The position numbers and the translations under genes are program-made. A stretch of 10,704 nt of DNA from JAQGMV01 sp035525455. GTDB taxonomy: Bacteria > Pseudomonadota > Gammaproteobacteria > Burkholderiales > SG8-41. Below the pieces are notes generated by a model. The model made no database searches. It was not told the origin of the DNA and saw only the letters and a program-made list of their open reading frames with translations. Shown here in pieces: positions 5,607 through 10,704 of the stretch. The DNA is taken from contig DATLEF010000142.1 in NCBI GenBank assembly GCA_035525455.1, positions 1-10,704 of the forward strand. Reading direction: 5' to 3'. How positions within the stretch are numbered: position 1 is the first letter of the stretch; each line of letters begins with the position of its first letter.

Positions 5607-6590
5607 TTAATCCGCCGTCGCCCCGCCCGCTTTCACAACCGGCACCCAGCGCGCGATGTCCGCCTGGATGAGCTTCGCGCAATCGGCGGGCGAGCCGCCT
5701 GCCGGCTCTAATCCAAGATTCACCAGCCGCTCCTTGATCGCCGCGGATTCCAGCGCTTTCACCGTCTCCGCATTCAGCTTCGCGATGATGTCAGGCGGCG
5801 TCGCACCCGGCGCGAGCAGGAGGTGAAAACCCGTCACGATGTATCCCTTCACCGCCGACTCGTCGAGCGTCGGCACGTCAGGCGCAACGGGAGAACGCTT
5901 CGCACCTGTCGTCGCGATCGCGCGCACCTTGCCGGCGCGCACGTGCTGAATCACCGACGCGACGTTACTGAACATGAAATCGATCTCGCCGCTCATCAGC
6001 GCGATGCCGGCCTGCCCCGCGCTCTTATAAGGCACGTGCACGAGCTTCGTTCCCGTCATCGTCTGGAAGAGCACGCCCGCGAGATGATTCGCGCTGCCGG
6101 GACCCGATGACCCGAACGTTACCTGCCCCGGACGCGATTTCGCGAGCGCGATGAACTGCCGTGCGTTCTTCACGGGAATCGTCGGATGCGTCGACAGAAA
6201 ATACTGTCCCGACGTGAGCTGCGCGATGCAGGTGAAGTCTTTGATCGGATCGAAAGGCAGCTTCTTGCGCAGACTCGGATTGATCGTGAACTCGACCGCG
6301 ATCGCGAGCAGCGTATACCCATCGGGAGGCGCTTTGGCGACGACTTCAGTTCCGATCACTGCGCCCGCGCCCGGCCGATTCTCCGTAATGAGCGACACGC
6401 CCATCTGCTCGCCGAGACGCTGTCCGATCATGCGCCCGACGATGTCGGTGCTGCCGCCGGGTCCGATCGGCACGATCACGCGGATCGTCTTGGCGGGATA
6501 GGTCTGGGCGTGAGTCGTGACTATCGCAGTGCAGCCCAGCGCGCCCAACGCTGCAGTTGCAATCAGTCGTGCGCAACGTTTTGACGTCAT
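5607..6590 (-). CDS. Bug-family (TTT) periplasmic solute-binding protein
   Basis: This 327-aa protein is a Bug-type extracytoplasmic binding protein of the tripartite tricarboxylate transporter family. It has a signal peptide (1-28, cut after THA, before QTYP) followed by the family's order of motifs: YPAKTIRVIVPIGPGGSTDI, a helix with GQRLGEQMG, ENRPGAGAVIGTEVVAKAPP, DGYTLL, PFDPIKDF, VPYKSAGQAGIALMSGEIDF, and a C-terminal helix with IAKLNAETVKAL. These proteins trap an acidic or amidated small molecule between two lobes in the periplasm. The frame is open to 6617, but the ATG at 6590 is preceded by GAGGAGG, so I take it as the start. No TctA/TctB membrane partners are in the window; orphan Bug genes are very common in betaproteobacteria. 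It shares a divergent promoter region with the oxidase/hydantoinase operon, so the ligand may be related to their substrate (inference). Confidence 0.92.
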   Translation of the reverse strand: MTSKRCARLIATAALGALGCTAIVTTHAQTYPAKTIRVIVPIGPGGSTDIVGRMIGQRLGEQMGVSLITENRPGAGAVIGTEVVAKAPPDGYTLLAIAVEFTINPSLRKKLPFDPIKDFTCIAQLTSGQYFLSTHPTIPVKNARQFIALAKSRPGQVTFGSSGPGSANHLAGVLFQTMTGTKLVHVPYKSAGQAGIALMSGEIDFMFSNVASVIQHVRAGKVRAIATTGAKRSPVAPDVPTLDESAVKGYIVTGFHLLLAPGATPPDIIAKLNAETVKALESAAIKERLVNLGLEPAGGSPADCAKLIQADIARWVPVVKAGGATAD

Positions 6591-6640
6591 TTTTCCTCCT
6601 CGCGTAGAGGAACGCATTGTGCACTACCGCGTCATCGCGA

Positions 6641-6667
6641 GGTGCCGCCGGCGCGCGCCGTGGCACC
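6641..6667. promoter_or_regulatory. Strong dyad in the divergent promoter region (candidate operator)
   Basis: The 12-bp perfect palindrome CGGCGCGCGCCG (6649-6660) sits inside the inverted repeat GGTGCC (6641-6646) / GGCACC (6662-6667), with almost the same centre. It lies between the Bug operon (start 6590, leftward) and the oxidase/hydantoinase operon (start 6722, rightward), where a shared regulator would bind. It could instead be a GC-rich hairpin in a leader RNA. No regulator gene is in the window. Confidence 0.4.
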
Positions 6668-6688
6668 CGAACAGCTCTCAGGTATGCT
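6661..6688 (+). promoter_or_regulatory. Weak candidate promoter for the oxidase/hydantoinase operon
   Basis: TATGCT at 6683-6688 matches four of six bases of the -10 consensus and would start RNA about 27 bases before the ATG at 6722. The -35 candidate TGGCAC (6661-6666), 16 bp upstream, is poor. If real, the -35 box overlaps the right arm of the dyad at 6641-6667. Confidence 0.2.
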
Positions 6689-6721
6689 GCGCACGAACGT
6701 CTAACCGAAACCGGAGCACCC

Positions 6722-7720
6722 ATGATCCACACCCGCCTCTGCGACCTTCTCAAAATCAAGCACCCCATCGTCCTCGGCGGCATGGGTTCGGCGACGTCGC
6801 CCGCGCTCGTCTCCGCGGTCTCGAATGCCGGCGGCTTCGGCACGCTCGGTACGTCGGGCATGAGCGGCGCGCAGATCACGTCGGCGGTGAAGACGATCCG
6901 CGAAGCCACCGACAAGCCTTTCGGCATCAATCACCTGCTCTTCCGCATCGACGAGGACTCGTTCGGCGCAACGCTCAAGGCGCGGCCCGATGTCGTCGCC
7001 TTCGCATGGGCGCGCCAGGAGCAGGACCTCGGCGCGTATTTTCGCCGCGTGCACGATGCCGGATCGAAAGTCATGTACATGGCGGGCGAAGTCCCGGAAG
7101 CGCGGCGTGCAGTCGACGCGGGCGCCGATTACATCGTCGCGCAGGGCACCGAAGGCGGCGGCCACGTCGGCTGGATGGCGACGATGGTGATCGTGCCGCT
7201 GATCGTGAGCGCTGTCGCGCCGTTGCCCGTCCTCGCTGCCGGCGGCATCGCCGACGGCCGCGGCTTCGCTGCCGCGCTCGCGTTAGGCGCCGACGGCGTT
7301 CTCCTCGGCACACGCTTTCTCGCCGCAGACGAGTCGCCGATTCATCGGAACCTCAAGCAGGCGATCGTCGAGAGCGACGGTCACGACACGGTGCTCACTG
7401 AAATCGCGGACATCGCCCGAGGCCATGTCTGGCCGGGCGCGATGGCCCGCGCGAAGCGCAATGCGTTCATCGAGCGCTGGTCAGGCCGGGAGTGGGAGCT
7501 GCGCCAGCATCAGGCAGAAGCAGGCAAGGCGTGCATCGAAGCCGCGCGTGCGGGTGACGCGGATAACGCGCCGCTGCTGTACGGTCAGGATGCGGGGTTG
7601 ATCGAGTCGGTGAAGCCGGTGGCGGAGATCATCGCGAAGATCGTCGCCGATGCGGACGACATCATCCGTAAGCGGTTGCAGGGGGTGGTGCGGGAGGACG
7701 CAGGCGTCAAGATCGAATGA
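6722..7720 (+). CDS. Nitronate monooxygenase-family FMN oxidase
   Basis: This 332-aa TIM-barrel flavoprotein is of the nitronate monooxygenase (2-nitropropane dioxygenase) family. Visible signatures are HPIVLGGMG (14-22) at the first strand, NAGGFGTLG (35-43), VVAFAWA (91-97), IVAQGTEGGGHVG (138-150) with the conserved His148 that acts as catalytic base in characterised members, VLAAGGIADGRG (170-181) for the FMN phosphate, and GADGVLLGTRFLA (189-201). Members oxidise propionate-3-nitronate or other carbon acids with O2; many are misnamed and act on other substrates. The frame is open far upstream, but the ATG at 6722 with GGAG (6712-6715) begins exactly where the family begins. The stop overlaps the hydantoinase start (ATGA, 7717-7720), so the two are translationally coupled, which points to a shared pathway. 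Cytoplasmic; substrate unknown. Confidence 0.9.
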   Translation: MIHTRLCDLLKIKHPIVLGGMGSATSPALVSAVSNAGGFGTLGTSGMSGAQITSAVKTIREATDKPFGINHLLFRIDEDSFGATLKARPDVVAFAWARQEQDLGAYFRRVHDAGSKVMYMAGEVPEARRAVDAGADYIVAQGTEGGGHVGWMATMVIVPLIVSAVAPLPVLAAGGIADGRGFAAALALGADGVLLGTRFLAADESPIHRNLKQAIVESDGHDTVLTEIADIARGHVWPGAMARAKRNAFIERWSGREWELRQHQAEAGKACIEAARAGDADNAPLLYGQDAGLIESVKPVAEIIAKIVADADDIIRKRLQGVVREDAGVKIE

Positions 7721-9183
7721 GCGACTACGACCTCATCATCCGCGGCGGCACCGTCGCAACGGATGTCGAAACCGTTGATGCTGACGTCGGCATCCGGGAC
7801 GGCCGCATTGCCGCGCTCGGCAAAGACCTTGCGGGCGCCGCGCGCGAAATCGATGCGCGCGGCAAGCTTGTCCTGCCGGGCGGCGTCGACAGCCACTGCC
7901 ATATCGAACAGCTCTCATCGTTCGGCATCATGTGCGCCGACGATTTCTACACCGCCACCGTGTCCGCGGCGTACGGCGGCACGACTACCGTCATACCGTT
8001 CTGCGCGCAGCACCGCGGCGATTCGCTGGCGGCCGTGCTTGCCGATTATCACGAACGCGCGCGCACCAAAGCCGTCATCGATTACGGCTTTCACCTGATC
8101 ATCGCCAATCCGGACCAGCAGACGCTCACGGTGGACCTGCCCGCCGCGATCGAGCAGGGCATCCGCTCGTTCAAGGTCTACATGACCTACGACCGCATAC
8201 ACCTGACCGACCAGCAGATACTCGACGTGATGGCAGTCGCGCGCCGCGCGGGCGCGCTGGTCATGGTGCACGCCGAAAACCACGGCATCATTTCATGGCT
8301 GGCCGGCCGCATGATCGACCAGGGCAACACGCGCCCACGCTATCACGGCATCTGCCATACGCGCGGATCGGAGGCCGAGGCCATTCAGCGCGTCATCACG
8401 CTCGCGGAATTGATCGACGTGCCGATTCTGATCGTGCACGTGTCGACGATCGAAGGGATCGAAGCGATCCGTCAGGCGCGTGCGCGCGGACTCAAGGTCT
8501 ACGGCGAGACGTGCCCGCAGTACCTCCTGATGACTGCGAAGGACCTCGACCGGCCCGGCCTCGAAGGCGCGATGTTCTGCTGCAGTCCGCCGCCGCGCGA
8601 TGAAGCGGCGCAGGCGGCATGCTGGCAGGGCATGAAAGACGGCGCGCTCTACGTGTGCTCGTCCGACCATGCGCCGTACCGCTATGACGCATCGGGCAAG
8701 CTGCCGAAGGGCGAGCAGACGACTTTCAAGGACATGGCCAACGGCGTGCCGGGCCTCGAGCTGCGCCTGCCGCTGCTATTCACTTACGGCTATGGCGCCG
8801 GCCGCATGACGCTGAACGAATTCGTCGCGCTCACCGCGACCCGCCATGCCCGAACGTATGGGCTCTACCCGCGCAAGGGGACGATTGCGATCGGCGCCGA
8901 CGCGGATCTCGCGATCTGGGATCCCGCAAAACGCGTGCGCATCGCCAAAGAACTCGTCCACGACAACACCGGCTACACGCCCTACGAGGGCCGCGACCTC
9001 ACCGGCTGGCCCGTTGTTGTGATTTCGCGCGGCGAAGTGATCGTCGAAGACGGCAAGCTCAACGCCGAACGCGGCCGCGGACAATTCCTTACTCGCGCGC
9101 GCTCGGACGAGCTCGCGCCGCTCGGCCGGCAGGTGCCTGAGATGGCGCAGCTGGATGCGTGGAACACGCCGCTGCAGCTTTGA
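7717..9183 (+). CDS. Dihydropyrimidinase / D-hydantoinase family amidohydrolase
   Basis: This 488-aa cyclic amidohydrolase has the full binuclear metal set of the hydantoinase/dihydropyrimidinase family: GVDSHCHIEQ (56-65; His60 and His62), the bridging carboxylated lysine in SFKVYMTY (Lys153), His185 in MVHAENHG, His241 in LIVHVSTIEG, and Asp317 in CSSDHAPY. GVPGLELRLPLL (343-354) is also diagnostic. Tyr158 fits the substrate-orienting tyrosine position. The length is that of the family. It should hydrolyse the ring amide of dihydropyrimidines or 5-substituted hydantoins to N-carbamoyl amino acids in the cytoplasm. HCHIEQ replaces the commoner HTHLD(M/L) and may mark a subfamily with its own substrate. 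No N-carbamoyl amidase or beta-ureidopropionase is in the window, so the next step must be encoded elsewhere. The gene is coupled to the upstream flavin oxidase by a 4-bp overlap. Confidence 0.93.
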   Translation: MSDYDLIIRGGTVATDVETVDADVGIRDGRIAALGKDLAGAAREIDARGKLVLPGGVDSHCHIEQLSSFGIMCADDFYTATVSAAYGGTTTVIPFCAQHRGDSLAAVLADYHERARTKAVIDYGFHLIIANPDQQTLTVDLPAAIEQGIRSFKVYMTYDRIHLTDQQILDVMAVARRAGALVMVHAENHGIISWLAGRMIDQGNTRPRYHGICHTRGSEAEAIQRVITLAELIDVPILIVHVSTIEGIEAIRQARARGLKVYGETCPQYLLMTAKDLDRPGLEGAMFCCSPPPRDEAAQAACWQGMKDGALYVCSSDHAPYRYDASGKLPKGEQTTFKDMANGVPGLELRLPLLFTYGYGAGRMTLNEFVALTATRHARTYGLYPRKGTIAIGADADLAIWDPAKRVRIAKELVHDNTGYTPYEGRDLTGWPVVVISRGEVIVEDGKLNAERGRGQFLTRARSDELAPLGRQVPEMAQLDAWNTPLQL

Positions 9184-9189
9184 GATTAT

Positions 9190-9678
9190 TCACCGCGGTG
9201 AGCTCACCCGCGCATCCCCTCGCCATTCCCACGGCGGCACAGGTTCTTTATCCGCCCATAGTCCGCGTCGTGCAGCCCTGGCTTCAGCCTGCAGTGCGTG
9301 AAGCGGAGAATCCTTGGGGACGTCGCGTTCGATTACCCACGCCATCCCGAGCCGCACCTGCTCCGCCCCGGCATCCGTGCCGTTGCAGCTCACCACTGCC
9401 AGCATGTTCTTGTAGCGGTCCCTGCCTTTCGTATCGATCCGCGCGAGATCTCCGCCGCATATCGCGATGAGCGACTGACGCGAACGGTGCCCGTAGGGCT
9501 GCCTGCGTTCCGGAGCATCGATATCGGCGAGGCGCACACGCATCCGCGCTTTCGCTGTCATGAGGTCCAGCGTGTCTCCATCGATGACCTGCGCGATGCG
9601 CGCTTCGAGCTGTGCCGCTGCTGTTGGAGATACGCACGACAGCGCGATTCCAATACACACTAAAGACTTAACAAACAC
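9190..9678 (-). CDS. Exported thermonuclease (SNase)-family protein with atypical active site
   Basis: From the GTG at 9678 the protein is 162 aa: a signal peptide (1-22, SPTAAA) and an SNase OB-fold domain (about 24-143). Visible motifs are VIDGDTLDL (31-39) with the metal-binding aspartates, VRLADIDAPE (48-57) with Arg49, Asp54 and Glu57 in the positions of nuclease Arg35, Asp40 and Glu43, then GRDRYKNMLAVV (85-96), and LVxxGxAWV-like and ARRGLWAD (136-143) elements. In the family the third motif reads D-x-Y-G-R, and that Arg is the second catalytic arginine (Arg87 of staphylococcal nuclease). Here the pair is Lys-Asn, so activity may be reduced or altered. The start is uncertain: the frame is open to a TTG at 9732, no ATG exists, and no good ribosome site is seen. 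GTG 9678 (MFVKSLV) gives the best signal peptide. It is divergent from the ferritin-like gene. Confidence 0.82.
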   Translation of the reverse strand: MFVKSLVCIGIALSCVSPTAAAQLEARIAQVIDGDTLDLMTAKARMRVRLADIDAPERRQPYGHRSRQSLIAICGGDLARIDTKGRDRYKNMLAVVSCNGTDAGAEQVRLGMAWVIERDVPKDSPLHALQAEARAARRGLWADKEPVPPWEWRGDARVSSPR

Positions 9679-9772
9679 GCCGAGGCGATCGCGCGGCGCG
9701 GTAATCCGCCGGCTCCATCGAAAGCGGCACAACGCTTGCTGCCTGAGATTCTTTCCAACGTCAGGAGCTTCG

Positions 9773-10360
9773 ATGCCGTCACCCCAATTGAGAGAGCTGT
9801 TGCTGCAATCGCTGGAACACGAACGCGGTGGCGTGCTCCTGTATCAGACAGCGCTCGAGTGCGCGCTGAACGACGATCTTCTCGAAGAGTGGGAAAAGTA
9901 TCTCGAGCAGACCGAGAAACACGTCGATATTCTCACGAACGCCTGCGAAGCGCTCGGCCTCGACCCCGACGAAATGACACCGGGGCGCAAAGTCGTCCAG
10001 CACACCGGAAAATCACTCATCGTGGCGATGAAGATGGCGCTGGCCGCGAACGACCCGCCGGCAGCGGAGCTCGTCGCATGCGAGTGCGTGGTGCTCGCAG
10101 AGACGAAGGACCATGCCGACTGGGAATTGATCGGCCAGTGCGCGAAAGAGCTCGGCGGCGATGAGGCGGCAGTGCTCAAGGAAGCCTACGACCAGGTCGA
10201 AGACGAGGAAGACGAGCACCTGTACCACACGAAGGGCTGGTGCCGGGAGCTCTGGCTCAAGTCGCTGGGGCTGAAAGCCGTGCTGCCGCCGCCGGAAGAA
10301 ACGAAAGACGTGAAAACGGCGATCGAGGCGGCGCAGGCGAAGAAGGAACGGAAGAAGTAG
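9773..10360 (+). CDS. Ferritin-like four-helix-bundle protein
   Basis: This 195-aa, strongly acidic and helical protein looks like a ferritin-like (rubrerythrin/DUF892-type) bundle. Possible metal ligands recur along the helices: Glu15/Glu17 in SLEHERGG, Glu48/His50 in EQTEKH, Glu104 and Glu110/His114 in ECVVLAETKDH, and an E-D-E-H run at 146-149. The first and third helices both carry the Glu-rich pattern of a diiron site. The C-terminus (173-195) is a Pro/Glu/Lys-rich tail ending KKERKK, outside the bundle. No signal peptide is seen, so it is cytoplasmic. The ATG at 9773 is preceded by AGGAG (9763-9767). The frame is open further upstream to 9560, but that part overlaps the thermonuclease gene and looks non-coding. 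A role in iron handling or oxidative stress would fit the fold; neighbours give no further hint. I am fairly sure of the fold and not of the exact family. Confidence 0.72.
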   Translation: MPSPQLRELLLQSLEHERGGVLLYQTALECALNDDLLEEWEKYLEQTEKHVDILTNACEALGLDPDEMTPGRKVVQHTGKSLIVAMKMALAANDPPAAELVACECVVLAETKDHADWELIGQCAKELGGDEAAVLKEAYDQVEDEEDEHLYHTKGWCRELWLKSLGLKAVLPPPEETKDVKTAIEAAQAKKERKK

Positions 10361-10371
10361 AGAGCGCCGTC

Positions 10372-10411
10372 AAACCGAGGGAAGGGAGGTAACGGAGGGA
10401 AACCTCGGTTT
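10372..10411. other. Alternative stem competing with the first repeat hairpin
   Basis: AAACCGAGG (10372-10380) is the exact reverse complement of CCTCGGTTT (10403-10411), which also forms the loop and right arm of hairpin 1. The two folds exclude each other, as in attenuator-like switches, but no gene lies downstream on the plus strand to be controlled. Confidence 0.35.
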
Positions 10412-10429
10412 CCCTCTGTTCGTTCATCG
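10384..10429. repeat. Hairpin repeat, copy 1
   Basis: Bases 10393-10404 pair with 10407-10418 to give a 12-bp stem (one G-T pair) built on GAGGGAAACC / GGTTTCCCTC with a 2-base loop. The repeat extends from about 10384 (GG.AGGT..CGGAGG) to TCGTTCATCG at 10429. It begins about 25 bases after the ferritin-like gene stop and could serve as a transcript end, but neither strand has a T-run after it. Confidence 0.75.
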
Positions 10430-10483
10430 AAGCCGCGGCGGCGGACGTCGCTTTAGCGGCGCTCCGCAAAGGTTCTATGCCGC

Positions 10484-10530
10484 GGCAGGTTTCGGAGGAA
10501 AACCTTGGTTTTCCTCTGAATCGTTCACCG
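10484..10530. repeat. Hairpin repeat, copy 2
   Basis: Bases 10493-10504 pair with 10507-10518. The 26-bp core lies exactly 100 bp after copy 1 and differs at three positions: one loop base and both members of one stem pair (G-C at 10399/10412 becomes A-T at 10499/10512), so the pairing is kept. The same AGGT..CGGAGG and TCGTTCAYCG flanks are present, with a one-base indel on the right. Confidence 0.75.
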
Positions 10531-10568
10531 GCCTGAGGGCTGCCGAATGGCAGCCCGAGCCTTCAGGC
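10531..10568. terminator. Large interrupted hairpin downstream of pilQ
   Basis: GGGCTGCC (10537-10544) pairs with GGCAGCCC (10549-10556) around a GAAT loop. The stem is extended by GCCTGA (10531-10536) with TCAGGC (10563-10568) across a 6-base bulge. Read on the minus strand it starts 22 bases after the pilQ stop, the usual place for a terminator, but no T-run follows, so intrinsic termination is doubtful. It may protect the 3' end or act with Rho. Confidence 0.5.
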
Positions 10569-10590
10569 GAGCGCCGCCCCCTCTTGCGTG

Positions 10591-10704
10591 TTACTGACTT
10601 ACTCGCAACGTGTCTTTCAGTATACGCGGCGTGACAAAAATCAGGAGCTCGTTGCGGTTGTCGAACTTGAGCGTGTTCTTGAAAAGAAAGCCCACGTACG
10701 GCAA
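10591..10704 (-). CDS. pilQ: PilQ type IV pilus secretin, C-terminal end only
   Basis: Reading leftward from the window edge, the frame encodes 37 residues beginning LPYVGFLFKNTLKFDNRNEL and ending RVSQ at the TAA 10591-10593. 'Hydrophobic P-x-(V/L)-G-x-LFK(N/R)T, then D/E-x-x-NELLIF(V/I)TPRI' is the strongly conserved end of secretins of the PilQ/GspD superfamily, and the LFKNT...NELLIFVTPRI form is that of PilQ. PilQ forms the outer-membrane ring through which type IV pili extend and, in competent species, DNA enters. The rest of the gene, and presumably pilMNOP, lies right of the window. I would give the superfamily near certainty, and PilQ over other secretins high likelihood. Confidence 0.88.
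   Translation of the reverse strand: MPYVGFLFKNTLKFDNRNELLIFVTPRILKDTLRVSQ

Noticed and set aside
6517..7401. A 294-codon plus-strand frame overlapping the flavin oxidase gene
   Set aside because: Its product is mostly Arg, Ala and His without motifs; the other frame carries all nitronate monooxygenase signatures.
9560..9772. An N-terminal extension of the ferritin-like protein
   Set aside because: It overlaps the thermonuclease gene on the other strand, has no helix pattern, and a good ribosome site precedes the ATG at 9773.
10393..10518. The two hairpins as a CRISPR array
   Set aside because: Only two copies, with a spacer of about 74 bp, and no cas genes in the window.

Overview
The window is GC-rich chromosomal DNA from a Gram-negative bacterium, most likely a betaproteobacterium in or near the Burkholderiales. 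This is inferred from a Bug-type (tripartite tricarboxylate, TTT) solute-binding protein, a PilQ secretin tail, the solo ComEA-like protein with a charged tail, and the codon use. It contains twelve protein genes: ten complete, one cut by the left edge (a TPM-domain membrane protein) and one cut by the right edge (pilQ). I see no rRNA, tRNA, CRISPR array, transposase or phage gene.

Layout. (1) 1-1621, plus strand: two genes overlapping by 4 bp that both encode TPM-domain proteins. The first has its TPM domain interrupted by two membrane helices. The second is an exported YgcG-type protein with a Ser/Gly-rich tail. (2) 1626-2504, minus: a PuuE-like NodB-fold deacetylase, convergent with the TPM pair at a 4 bp gap. 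(3) 2616-2912, plus: a small Ser/Thr/Asn-rich, cysteine-rich secreted protein, convergent with (4) 2918-4198, minus: a Bcr/CflA-type MFS exporter. (5) 4199-4485: a non-coding stretch with nested inverted repeats, a possible 14-codon ORF and a strong bidirectional terminator. (6) 4486-5040, minus: a ComEA-like helix-hairpin-helix protein with a long Lys/Asp tail. (7) 5168-6590, minus: a Bug solute-binding protein followed by a small DUF4286/EthD-like protein. (8) 6722-9183, plus: a nitronate monooxygenase-like flavoprotein and a dihydropyrimidinase/hydantoinase, overlapping by 4 bp and divergent from (7). (9) 9190-9678, minus: an exported thermonuclease-family protein. (10) 9773-10360, plus: a ferritin-like protein. 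(11) 10361-10590: a hairpin-rich gap. (12) 10591-10704, minus: the PilQ C-terminus.

How the genes may work together. The divergent block 5168-9183 looks like a catabolic module: a periplasmic binding protein, a small alpha/beta-barrel protein, a flavin oxidase and a cyclic-amide hydrolase, with a strong dyad (6641-6667) in the shared promoter region. The substrate is unknown. The TPM pair probably belongs to a LemA/TPM-type envelope operon that continues to the left. The other genes look like independent single-gene units.

I see no clear new defence or mobile system. The least-explained signals are the two near-identical hairpins exactly 100 bp apart beyond the ferritin-like gene, the nested repeat ahead of the MFS gene, the short ORF that runs through a terminator stem, and a thermonuclease that seems to lack a catalytic arginine.
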